The notes below the pieces were generated by a model, which saw only the letters and a program-made list of their open reading frames with translations, had not been told where the DNA came from and did no database searches. The position numbers and the translations under genes are program-made. 6,550 bases of DNA from assembly GCA_030832695.1 (NCBI GenBank), contig JAURIP010000092.1, forward strand, positions 1-6,550. Direction: 5' to 3'. The stretch is from Sediminibacterium sp. GTDB lineage: Bacteria; Bacteroidota; Bacteroidia; Chitinophagales; Chitinophagaceae. Positions 1 through 6,550 of the stretch are shown piece after piece; position 1 is the stretch's first letter, and every line of letters starts with the position of its first letter.

Positions 1-39
1 CAATAATTAAAAAGCGTTTCTTTACACAAAGCAATCAAT

Positions 40-738
40 ATGGAAGATAAAAAAACAAGTAAAATTTTGTTGTGCGAGGACGACAGCAATTTGGGTTTAG
101 TACTTAAAAACTACCTAGAGTTAAACGATTACGAAGTAACATTGGAGCGGGATGGTCGTTTGGGCTTAGCCGCTTTTCAGCGTGAAAAGTTTGACCTATG
201 CTTATTAGATGTCATGATGCCACATGTGGATGGGTTTACACTCGCCGAGGAAATCAGAGACATTGATCCTGATGTGCCTTTATTTTTTTTAAGTGCTAAA
301 ACTTTAAAAGAAGACATTATCACTGGTTATAAATTAGGCGCTGATGATTATATCACCAAACCTTTTGACAGTGAGGTATTGTTATTGAAAATTAAGGCAA
401 TCATTAAGCGTAATGAAGATGATAATAAGGTTTCAGACAATATAGAATATGATTTGGCCGGCTATCATTTTAATCCCAAGTTACGCGAATTAAAATTCAA
501 TCAAAAAACACAGGTATTATCGCCAAAGGAAAATGAGTTACTTAAAATGTTGGCTGAAAATAAAAACGACTTATTGACTCGCGAAAAAGCACTTAAAAAA
601 ATATGGGGTAGCGATACTTACTTTAATGGAAGAAGTATGGATGTGTACATTGCCAAATTAAGAAAGTACTTAAAGGAAGATGAAAAAATTGAAATCGTAA
701 ACATTCACGGGAATGGTTTCCGATTAGTGGTGCAATAA
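40..738 (+). CDS. rprY: OmpR/PhoB-family response regulator, RprY-like
   Basis: This is a complete two-component response regulator of 232 residues, acting in the cytoplasm as a DNA-binding transcription factor. The receiver domain covers about residues 8-123: the acidic pair is D14/D15, the phosphoacceptor is D57 (LLDVMMP), the switch Ser is S85 (LSAK) and the conserved Lys is K107 (ITKPF). A winged-helix Trans_reg_C domain covers about 137-230, with the recognition-helix region near RSMDVYIAKLRKYL (198-211) and the closing hairpin INIHGNGFRL-like at 219-229. The blocks LLCEDD, SAKTLKED and GADDYITKPF, and the C-terminal RSMDVYI and NIHG motifs, match my memory of Bacteroides RprY, whose partner is the sensor kinase RprX; the symbol rests on that resemblance. 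The start ATG at 40 fits the domain edge; upstream there is no clear Shine-Dalgarno site. All three plus-strand frames of the leader meet a stop near the start codon, so a gene ending just left of the window, possibly the kinase, is possible but not visible. The DNA targets cannot be read from the sequence. Confidence 0.93.
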   Translation: MEDKKTSKILLCEDDSNLGLVLKNYLELNDYEVTLERDGRLGLAAFQREKFDLCLLDVMMPHVDGFTLAEEIRDIDPDVPLFFLSAKTLKEDIITGYKLGADDYITKPFDSEVLLLKIKAIIKRNEDDNKVSDNIEYDLAGYHFNPKLRELKFNQKTQVLSPKENELLKMLAENKNDLLTREKALKKIWGSDTYFNGRSMDVYIAKLRKYLKEDEKIEIVNIHGNGFRLVVQ

Positions 739-779
739 CGATAGTTATTGTCGCCACAAATACCATTGTATTTGTGGTG
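727..779 (+). other. Two overlapping, mutually exclusive hairpins at the convergent junction
   Basis: Hairpin 1 pairs CAATAAC (733-739) with GTTATTG (744-750) around the loop GATA. It can be extended by GTGGTG (727-732) with CGCCAC (752-757) if T751 is bulged, giving 13 pairs including one G-U; it includes the stop codon of the response regulator. Hairpin 2 pairs CCACAAATAC (754-763) perfectly with GTATTTGTGG (768-777) around CATT, and extends by a G-U and a C-G pair to 752/779. Both use bases 752-757, so the fully extended forms cannot coexist. Neither is followed by a T-run on either strand, so neither is a canonical intrinsic terminator. Likely roles are protection of the 3' end or pausing of RNA polymerase between the convergent genes; this is inference. 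Confidence 0.6.
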
Positions 780-788
780 GTGCAATAA
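727..788. repeat. 12-bp direct repeat GTGGTGCAATAA, two copies
   Basis: GTGGTGCAATAA occurs exactly at 727-738 and again at 777-788, 50 bp apart. The first copy is the last four codons of the response regulator (Val-Val-Gln-stop); the second lies in the noncoding gap in another reading frame. Flanking bases differ (A and C around the first, G and T around the second), so the match is limited to 12 bp. It could be the remains of a small duplication, or the ends of a short insertion that carries the hairpin between them. Chance is unlikely at this distance but not excluded. Confidence 0.75.
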
Positions 789-804
789 TAAATATTCAAG
801 TAAA

Positions 805-1842
805 TTAACGGAAAAGCTCGGGGTTATCAGAATGGCCTCGGGCTTTTTGTTTTCCCAAATGTCTATATGCCTTATCTGTAACCTCACGACCACGTGGGGT
901 GCGTAATAAAAAACCTTCCTGTATTAAAAAGGGCTCGTATACTTCCTCAATGGTACCCGACTCCTCACCTACTGCAGTGGCAATCGTCGAAATTCCAACA
1001 GGTCCTCCCTTGAACTTTTCTATAATTGCCAATAATATACGGTTATCCATTTCATCCAATCCATGCTCATCTACATTTAAAGCCTTTAATGCATGTTTGG
1101 TGATGCCAATATCCACAGATCCATCATTTAATACTTGTGCAAAATCACGCACACGTCTTAATAAACCATTGGCAATTCGCGGTGTGCCTCTGCTTCTTCT
1201 TGAAATTTCACCTGCAGCATCTGTGTTAATTTTTACATCCAATATTTGAGCGCTTCTTAAAATAATTTTTTCAATCACAGATGCGGGATAATATTCCAAT
1301 CTTGATTTGATACCAAACCTTGACAATAAAGGTGCCGTTAATAAACCACTACGCGTAGTGGCACCCACTAATGTAAAAGGATTTAAATTGATTTGAATGC
1401 TACGTGCATTGGGGCCCGTATCAATCATGATATCAATTTTATAATCCTCCATGGCAGCATACAAGTACTCTTCTACTACTGTGCTTAAACGGTGTATCTC
1501 ATCAATAAATAAAACATCATTGGCTTCCAAACTGGTTAATAAACCAGCCAAATCACTGGGCTTTTCAATCACTGGGCCAGATGTTTCTTTTATTTGAACA
1601 CCCATTTCATTGGCAACAATTCGGCTTAACGTTGTTTTTCCCAAACCTGGAGGACCATGAAACAAAATATGATCCAAGGCCTCACCTCTCATCTTAGCAG
1701 CCTTAATAAAAATGCTTAGGTTTTCAATCAATTGGGGCTGCCCTGCAAAAGCATCCATTTCCTTTGGACGAATACTATTCTCAAACTCCTTATCTAAAGG
1801 GTTTGAATGATGATTCGAACTATCTAAAATTGGATTGGACAT
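805..1842 (-). CDS. ruvB: Holliday junction branch-migration ATPase RuvB
   Basis: This is a complete 345-residue RuvB, the usual family length. RuvB forms hexameric rings on both sides of a RuvA-bound Holliday junction and pumps DNA with ATP hydrolysis during homologous recombination and repair. Visible motifs in order are Walker [10 protein letters not shown] (63-71, Lys69), Walker B LFIDEIHR (111-118, D114/E115), sensor I GATTRSG (160-166), the arginine finger in LLSRFGI (R175), and sensor [10 protein letters not shown] (218-225, R222). The C-terminal winged helix ends with the hallmark RTPRGR (314-319). The ATG at 1840-1842 gives a normal N-terminal tail before the conserved [12 protein letters not shown] segment. 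It starts only 10 bp after the stop of the upstream peptidase gene, so co-transcription is very likely; the bases before the start are A/T-rich with no Shine-Dalgarno site. The last codons overlap, on the opposite strand, a terminator-like hairpin serving the convergent regulator gene. ruvA and ruvC are not in the window. Confidence 0.98.
   Translation of the reverse strand: MSNPILDSSNHHSNPLDKEFENSIRPKEMDAFAGQPQLIENLSIFIKAAKMRGEALDHILFHGPPGLGKTTLSRIVANEMGVQIKETSGPVIEKPSDLAGLLTSLEANDVLFIDEIHRLSTVVEEYLYAAMEDYKIDIMIDTGPNARSIQINLNPFTLVGATTRSGLLTAPLLSRFGIKSRLEYYPASVIEKIILRSAQILDVKINTDAAGEISRRSRGTPRIANGLLRRVRDFAQVLNDGSVDIGITKHALKALNVDEHGLDEMDNRILLAIIEKFKGGPVGISTIATAVGEESGTIEEVYEPFLIQEGFLLRTPRGREVTDKAYRHLGKQKARGHSDNPELFR
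811..853 (+). terminator. Intrinsic terminator for the response regulator, inside the ruvB 3' end
   Basis: On the plus strand AAAAGCTCGGGG (812-823) pairs with CCTCGGGCTTTT (836-847): 12 pairs, two of them G-U (818/841 and 821/838), around a 12-nt loop. It is followed without a gap by a T-rich tract at 844-853 (nine T in ten). The A-tract, GC-rich stem and T-tract give the full architecture of a Rho-independent terminator. On the minus strand the two wobble pairs become C-A mismatches and the trailing T-run is shorter, so the signal is directional towards the response-regulator transcript. It starts about 73 nt after that gene's stop and lies within the last codons of ruvB on the other strand. 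Confidence 0.72.
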
Positions 1843-1852
1843 GAATATTTTT

Positions 1853-3961
1853 TTATTTGGTTGCAGGAACTGGCTTTTCCAATAAGTATTTATAAATAAA
1901 TTTATTTTTTAAATCAGTGAAGTGTTTCCCTTTGGCACCACCCCATCCGTGTCGTCCACCTGGATACAACATAAATTCTACCTCCTTACCATTATCCTGT
2001 AATGCACTTAATAATTGTATAGAGTTTTGCATGTGCACATTGTCATCCATCGTTCCATGAACCAATTGTAGTACCCCTTTATAGTTTTTAACATGGGTCA
2101 TCGCACTACTCGATTTATACCCTTCTGGATTTTCCTTTTGTGTATCCATGAATCTTTCTGTGTAATGTGAATCATATAGCTCCCAAGCCGTAACACTACC
2201 GCCTGCCATTGCATGGGTGAATACATCAGCACCATAAGTTAACGCGTAGCAACTCATATAACCCCCATAACTAAATCCTGTGATGGCAATTTTTTTAGGG
2301 TCTGCACTCCCATTGGCAATAAACCACTTCGCCATGGTCATATAATCCTGCATTTCCCAATAACCTAAATTACGATACATATAGTTCACACCTTCCTTTC
2401 CAAAATGTCCACTCGCACGGTGATCAAATGCAACTTGAATAATACCTTCTTTCGCCCAGCTTTCTTTCATTTCTGGATTGGTCCAACTATCCATTACTGT
2501 TCCTGCATTGGGACCACCATAAATACTTACCAATAAGGGATATTTTTTATTTGGATCCATATTTTTAGGCCAGGTAACTAGCGCGGGCAATTCAAATAAA
2601 CCATCGGCACTTTTAATTCTAATTAGTTCTGTTTTTGCGAAATTTTCAGCTTTAAAACTAGAATCAACTGAAGTACCCAATACTGTCACTATAGGGTTTT
2701 TATCTTTACGATCAACCAATGCTATAGTAGATGGGGTATTTACATTGCTATAAACAGAAACAAATCTTTTTGCATTGGGTGATAAATATACTTGTGCATA
2801 ATTATAATCACCAATAGAAAGTCGCTTTAAATTTTTTCCATCAAAATTGACAACATAAAAATCGCCACGTGCTGAATTTTCCAACCCACGTGCAGTAAAA
2901 TAAATGGACCTTGTTTTTTCATCAATTAATTTAATCCCTGTAACGGTAAACTTTCCGTTCGTGATTGGATTGATTAATTGTCCATTCATATTGTACAAAT
3001 ACAATTGGTTCCAACCCGACGCATCCGACTGCGCAATATAACCTTCATTGTTGGCTATAAAATTAATACGTCCGTTTACCCTGTCCTCTAAATCGATCCA
3101 AGTTTTTTGAAACTCTTTATAAACTTCTTTCTTAGCACCAGAAGTCATATCTAATTCATAAATTTTTAAATTATTTTGTCCACGATCCATCCAAGGCAAC
3201 CACATGCTTTTGTTATTGGGGTTCCAAATAGGCCATCCAAAATATTGGTCTTCTTGGTCATTAAAATCCGCCCAAGTAATTTTGCCACCTGTTGGCGTTG
3301 ACCAACCAATTTTTACAGTAGGATTAGGATCACCCACTTTTGGATAACGGGTTTCCTCCACAAAGCCATGCAGTCCTTCACTATTATAAATAGGGAACAT
3401 GGGCACTTTGCCTTCATCAAAACGCATAAAGGAAATATATTTACTATCCGGACTCCACCAGAATGCACGGTACTGAGTAGGACGGCCAAAAATTTCTTCA
3501 AAATAAACCCAGCTCGCATAACCATTTAAAATGCCTTTTTCTTTTTCAGAAGTAATCGCAGTTACTTTTTTATCAGCAACCCCAACGGTGTATAAATTAT
3601 TATCCTTTGTATAACCCACAAATTGACCATCCGGTGAAAGTTGTGGATTTTTTTTATCGCCTTTATCTGATGTTAAAAAAGTTTCAACACCGCTTACTTT
3701 AATGACTACTTCCCCGCTTTTTAAACTAACGATTGCCTCTTCCTTCAAAACAGCTGCAGGAGCAGGTGCATAGGTTTTAGTAATTACATTGTACACATAA
3801 TCCGCCGAAGGTGTGCCTGGTTTTAATTTTGTATTAATAACAAATTCGTCATTATTTAACCAACGATTAAATCTTGGTAAATTGGATTGTGGCATGCGTA
3901 TTTGCGCTTGCAAAAGCATCACACAAAAGATACTAGTTAAAAAAAGTAGCTGTTTTTTCAT
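1853..3961 (-). CDS. Secreted S9-family (dipeptidyl peptidase IV-like) serine peptidase
   Basis: This is a complete 702-residue prolyl-oligopeptidase-clan enzyme, expected to remove N-terminal dipeptides from peptides outside the cytoplasm. Residues 1-19 form a type I signal peptide (KK, a hydrophobic core, probable cleavage LQA|Q at 19/20); C13 is preceded by Phe, which does not fit a lipobox. A DPPIV_N-type beta-propeller spans about 95-440. It carries SWVYFEEIF (150-158), where E155/E156 match the Glu pair that holds the substrate amino terminus in DPP IV. The C-terminal alpha/beta-hydrolase domain (about 470-695) has the oxyanion Tyr481 (IYGGPNA) and the catalytic triad Ser564 (GFSYGGY), Asp639 (HGTMDDNVH) and His671 (GGRHGW). 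Cleavage after Pro or Ala at position 2 is the family norm, but prolyl tripeptidyl peptidase is a close alternative, so no symbol is given. A weak purine-rich AAAGAAG precedes the ATG by 4 nt. leuS ends 69 bp upstream and ruvB starts 10 bp downstream, both on the same strand. A nutritional peptide-degradation role is inference. Confidence 0.93.
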   Translation of the reverse strand: MKKQLLFLTSIFCVMLLQAQIRMPQSNLPRFNRWLNNDEFVINTKLKPGTPSADYVYNVITKTYAPAPAAVLKEEAIVSLKSGEVVIKVSGVETFLTSDKGDKKNPQLSPDGQFVGYTKDNNLYTVGVADKKVTAITSEKEKGILNGYASWVYFEEIFGRPTQYRAFWWSPDSKYISFMRFDEGKVPMFPIYNSEGLHGFVEETRYPKVGDPNPTVKIGWSTPTGGKITWADFNDQEDQYFGWPIWNPNNKSMWLPWMDRGQNNLKIYELDMTSGAKKEVYKEFQKTWIDLEDRVNGRINFIANNEGYIAQSDASGWNQLYLYNMNGQLINPITNGKFTVTGIKLIDEKTRSIYFTARGLENSARGDFYVVNFDGKNLKRLSIGDYNYAQVYLSPNAKRFVSVYSNVNTPSTIALVDRKDKNPIVTVLGTSVDSSFKAENFAKTELIRIKSADGLFELPALVTWPKNMDPNKKYPLLVSIYGGPNAGTVMDSWTNPEMKESWAKEGIIQVAFDHRASGHFGKEGVNYMYRNLGYWEMQDYMTMAKWFIANGSADPKKIAITGFSYGGYMSCYALTYGADVFTHAMAGGSVTAWELYDSHYTERFMDTQKENPEGYKSSSAMTHVKNYKGVLQLVHGTMDDNVHMQNSIQLLSALQDNGKEVEFMLYPGGRHGWGGAKGKHFTDLKNKFIYKYLLEKPVPATK

Positions 3962-4030
3962 AATTCTTCTTTAAAATTATTTTAACGAATTTTTGATTAG
4001 TCAATATGGATTTCTCCTATCCACCATTAT

Positions 4031-6550
4031 TTAAATTACAACATTTATCATTTTACCCTTCACGAAAATCAGTTTTTTTACTGATTTTCCTTCCATCCAT
4101 TTTTGAACAATCGCATTGGCTAGGACAATTTCGCTTACTTCAGCCTCGGTGCAGGATAAATCAATCGCAATATTGGTTCTCATTTTACCATTGATGCTTA
4201 CTGGGTAATCCTTGGCAGTTTCTAAAACATACTTCGCGGCAAATATTGGGAATGCAGCGTCAATCACTAAGCCCTCATTGCCTAAAACCTGCCACAATTC
4301 CTCGCAAAAGTGTGGCGCATAAGGTGTCATTAAAACAAGCAAGTCAGATAAAACAGTTTTTTTATGACAACCCAAATCATATAATTCATTTACGCAAATC
4401 ATAAACATACTTACTGCTGTATTAAAACTATGACGATCCGTATCTTCCTCAATTTTTTTTATGGTTTTATGCAACACTTTTAATTCGTCCAAACTTGCAG
4501 CCTCATCCACCCAAACCTTTCCTTTGATATCATCAAAGAACAAACGCCAAAACTTTTTCAAAAAGCGATGCACTCCTTCAATCCCTTTGGTATCCCATGG
4601 CTTGCTTTGCTCCACAGGACCTAAAAACATTTCATACATCCTAAAAGTATCTGCACCATATTTATTTACCAAATCATCCGGGTTCACTGTGTTAAACTTT
4701 GACTTAGACATTTTTTCAACCTCCACCCCGCAAATGTATTTGCCATCTTCTAAAATAAATTCAGCATTCGCGTAATCAGGTTTCCACTTTTTAAATGCTT
4801 CGGTATTTAATTCAATCCCATCCACTGTGTTTACATCCACATGTAACTGATCCACTTCGTAATCCTTAATTAATCCTGCCGAAACAAAAATGGAACTTCC
4901 TCTTTTGCGATACACAAATCGAGAACTTCCTTGAATCATTCCTTGATTCAATAATTTTTTATACGGCTCATCAAAACCAATATGCCCTAAATCATACAAA
5001 GCCTTGGTCCACATTCTTGAGTATAATAAATGCCCTACCGCATGCTCCGTTCCACCAATATACAAATCCACCTGACCCCAATAGTCACTTACTTTTCTGC
5101 TACAAAATTCATTTTCATTGTGCGCATCCATATAGCGTAAAAAGTACCAACTACTTCCTGCAAAACCTGGCATGGTGTTGGTTTCCAATTGCGCTTCCTT
5201 CCAGGAAGGGATATTCGCTAACGGACCTTCGCCATCAGGGCCTGGGCCATAATGATCCACTTTAGGTAATAATAAAGGCAAATCTTTCTCATCCATTGGA
5301 TAAGCAATACCATTGTCCCATTTAATTGGAAATGGTTCACCCCAATAGCGTTGTCTGCTAAACGCAGCATCACGCATACGATAATTTATTTTGCGATTAC
5401 CCAATCCCAACGCTTCAATTTTATCATTCACAATGGCAATGGCAGCTTTCTGCACCACGCCATTTAAAAAATCACTATTACTTAAAATGGCTTCTTTGGT
5501 AGGATTCGCTTCCTCACCATTAAAGGCGTCCCCTATAATATTAGTGATAGGTATATTAAAATGTTTTGCAAATTTAAAATCACGATCATCTCCACAAGGC
5601 ACCGCCATAATTGCGCCAGTACCATATCCTGCTAATACATATTCCGAAATCCAAACCGGAATTGCAACACCATTGAATGGATTAATAACATATGCTCCTG
5701 TAAAACATCCAGTAATTTTTTTCTCCGCAATTCTCTCACGCTCACTTCTGCTTTTCACATATGCAATGTAGGTTGCCACTTCCGCTTGATACGAACTAGG
5801 CACTATTTTTTCAATGATTGCATGCTCCGGTGCGACCACCATAAAGTCAACACCAAACATGGTATCAGGGCGCGTTGTATAAACACGCAATACTTCATTG
5901 CTATCCTTTACTGCAAAATCAATCTCCGCACCTTCACTTTTTCCAATCCAGTTGGATTGCATTTCCTTCATGGCATCACTAAACTGAATCGTCTCTAATC
6001 CCGTTAATAATCTATCCGCATATTCAGTGATGCGTAAATACCATTGTCTTAACTTTTTCTTTTCAACTGGATGACCCCCTCTTTCACTTAACCCATTAAT
6101 CACTTCGTCATTCGCTAATACAGTTCCCAATGCAGCACACCAATTCACTTCACCAATACCACAAAAAGCCAACCGGTAATGCATTAAAACAGTTTGCTGT
6201 TGTTTTTCCGAATATGCTTTCCAAGTTTCTGCTGTAAATGTTTTTACCTCATCCACTGGACAAGAATGATTTTTATTCCCTTCCTTTTCAAAAACGGAAA
6301 CCAAATTTTGAATGGTTCGCGCCTTTTGCTGTGTGCGATCAAAATAACTATTAAACAGTTGTAAAAATATCCATTGTGTCCATTTGTAGTAAGTTGCATC
6401 GCAGGTACGTACTTCTCTATCCCAATCGTAACAAAATCCAATATTATCTAACTGCTTTCTGAAATTATTAATATTATCATGGGTACAGATCGCAGGGTGT
6501 ACGCCATTTTCAATGGCATATTGTTCCGCGGGTAAACCAAAGGCATCATA
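4031..6550 (-). CDS. leuS: Leucyl-tRNA synthetase, 5' end cut by the window edge
   Basis: This is a class Ia aminoacyl-tRNA synthetase that attaches leucine to tRNA-Leu in the cytoplasm. The frame is open to the right edge, leaving 839 visible residues; about the first 80, including the HIGH motif, lie outside. It begins within the conserved block YDAFGLPAEQYAI. By visible numbering, the CP1 editing domain has TTRPDT (225-230; T230 matches E. coli T252) and GYGTGAIMAVP (308-318) followed by GDDRD, whose last Asp (324) matches E. coli D345. Editing of mischarged tRNA should therefore be intact. Next come RYWGEPFPI, YIGGTEHAVGHLLYSR and the catalytic KMSKS loop (613-617), then the anticodon-binding helical domain (about 680-777) and the C-terminal domain. 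The zinc-binding subdomain seems degenerate: WCAALGT keeps one Cys, but the later CxxC is replaced by SERGGHPV. A TTG at 6302-6304 is an internal Leu codon, not the start. No terminator is seen before the peptidase gene 69 bp downstream. Confidence 0.98.
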   Translation of the reverse strand, partial: YDAFGLPAEQYAIENGVHPAICTHDNINNFRKQLDNIGFCYDWDREVRTCDATYYKWTQWIFLQLFNSYFDRTQQKARTIQNLVSVFEKEGNKNHSCPVDEVKTFTAETWKAYSEKQQQTVLMHYRLAFCGIGEVNWCAALGTVLANDEVINGLSERGGHPVEKKKLRQWYLRITEYADRLLTGLETIQFSDAMKEMQSNWIGKSEGAEIDFAVKDSNEVLRVYTTRPDTMFGVDFMVVAPEHAIIEKIVPSSYQAEVATYIAYVKSRSERERIAEKKITGCFTGAYVINPFNGVAIPVWISEYVLAGYGTGAIMAVPCGDDRDFKFAKHFNIPITNIIGDAFNGEEANPTKEAILSNSDFLNGVVQKAAIAIVNDKIEALGLGNRKINYRMRDAAFSRQRYWGEPFPIKWDNGIAYPMDEKDLPLLLPKVDHYGPGPDGEGPLANIPSWKEAQLETNTMPGFAGSSWYFLRYMDAHNENEFCSRKVSDYWGQVDLYIGGTEHAVGHLLYSRMWTKALYDLGHIGFDEPYKKLLNQGMIQGSSRFVYRKRGSSIFVSAGLIKDYEVDQLHVDVNTVDGIELNTEAFKKWKPDYANAEFILEDGKYICGVEVEKMSKSKFNTVNPDDLVNKYGADTFRMYEMFLGPVEQSKPWDTKGIEGVHRFLKKFWRLFFDDIKGKVWVDEAASLDELKVLHKTIKKIEEDTDRHSFNTAVSMFMICVNELYDLGCHKKTVLSDLLVLMTPYAPHFCEELWQVLGNEGLVIDAAFPIFAAKYVLETAKDYPVSINGKMRTNIAIDLSCTEAEVSEIVLANAIVQKWMEGKSVKKLIFVKGKMINVVI

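Noticed and set aside
595..601. A7 run in the response-regulator gene as a possible slippage site
   Set aside because: The frame is intact through the whole DNA-binding domain, no stimulatory structure follows, and such runs are common in AT-rich genomes.
899..1249. Plus-strand open frame of 116 codons inside ruvB; similar plus-strand frames occur inside leuS at 4461-4775 and 5391-5771
   Set aside because: These are antisense to well-conserved genes, have no recognisable protein features, and are shadows of the coding strand.
4002..4024. Small hairpin after the leuS stop on the minus strand (TGGAT/ATCCA)
   Set aside because: It has only five to six pairs, a 7-nt loop and no T-run, so it is too weak to call a terminator.
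3962..4030. Possible promoter before the peptidase gene (minus strand TTGACT, then an AATAAT or TAATTTTA element)
   Set aside because: The spacing fits the Bacteroidota -33/-7 consensus poorly, and a start there would leave a leader of only about ten nucleotides. Any AT-rich gap gives such partial matches.
4931..4956. Inverted repeat TTGAATCA / TGATTCAA with a 5-nt loop followed by AT and a T-run on the plus strand, terminator-like
   Set aside because: The stem is only 8 bp and AT-rich, lies in the middle of leuS, is antisense to it, and is explained by codons of the conserved NQGMIQG segment. No plus-strand gene precedes it.
6244..6441. Minus-strand open frame of 65 codons overlapping the leuS 5' part, and the apparent leuS start at TTG 6302-6304
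   Set aside because: The leuS frame is open from 6304 to the right edge and translates into conserved LeuRS sequence (YDAFGLPAEQYAI, then YDWDREVRT), so there is no frameshift and the other frame is a shadow.

Overview
The window is an AT-rich chromosomal segment from a member of the Bacteroidota. Three signs point there: the response regulator closely resembles Bacteroides RprY, the leucyl-tRNA synthetase has the Bacteroidota form of its sequence blocks (YDAFGLPAEQYAI, SERGGHPV, AVPCGDDRD), and gene starts lack strong Shine-Dalgarno sequences. A Chitinophagaceae-like or other environmental lineage is a guess; the window alone does not fix the family.

Layout: bases 1-39 are a short leader with no visible promoter. 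A complete OmpR/PhoB-type response regulator (RprY-like) lies at 40-738 on the plus strand. It converges on a run of three minus-strand genes: leuS (4031 to beyond the right edge, so its N-terminus is missing), then after 69 bp a secreted S9 dipeptidyl-peptidase-type serine protease (1853-3961), then after only 10 bp ruvB (805-1842). The peptidase and ruvB are very probably co-transcribed. leuS may be part of the same unit, because no terminator is visible in the 69 bp gap.

The genes are not an obvious functional module: leuS charges tRNA-Leu, RuvB drives Holliday-junction branch migration, the peptidase trims peptides outside the cytoplasm, and the regulator controls transcription. All are intact by their catalytic motifs, with no mobile element, RNA gene, CRISPR array or defence gene visible.

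The least ordinary part is the convergent junction at about 727-853. It holds a 12-bp direct repeat, two strong hairpins that compete for the same bases, and, inside the 3' end of ruvB on the opposite strand, a textbook-looking intrinsic terminator for the response-regulator transcript. I see no evidence for a new multi-gene system in this window.
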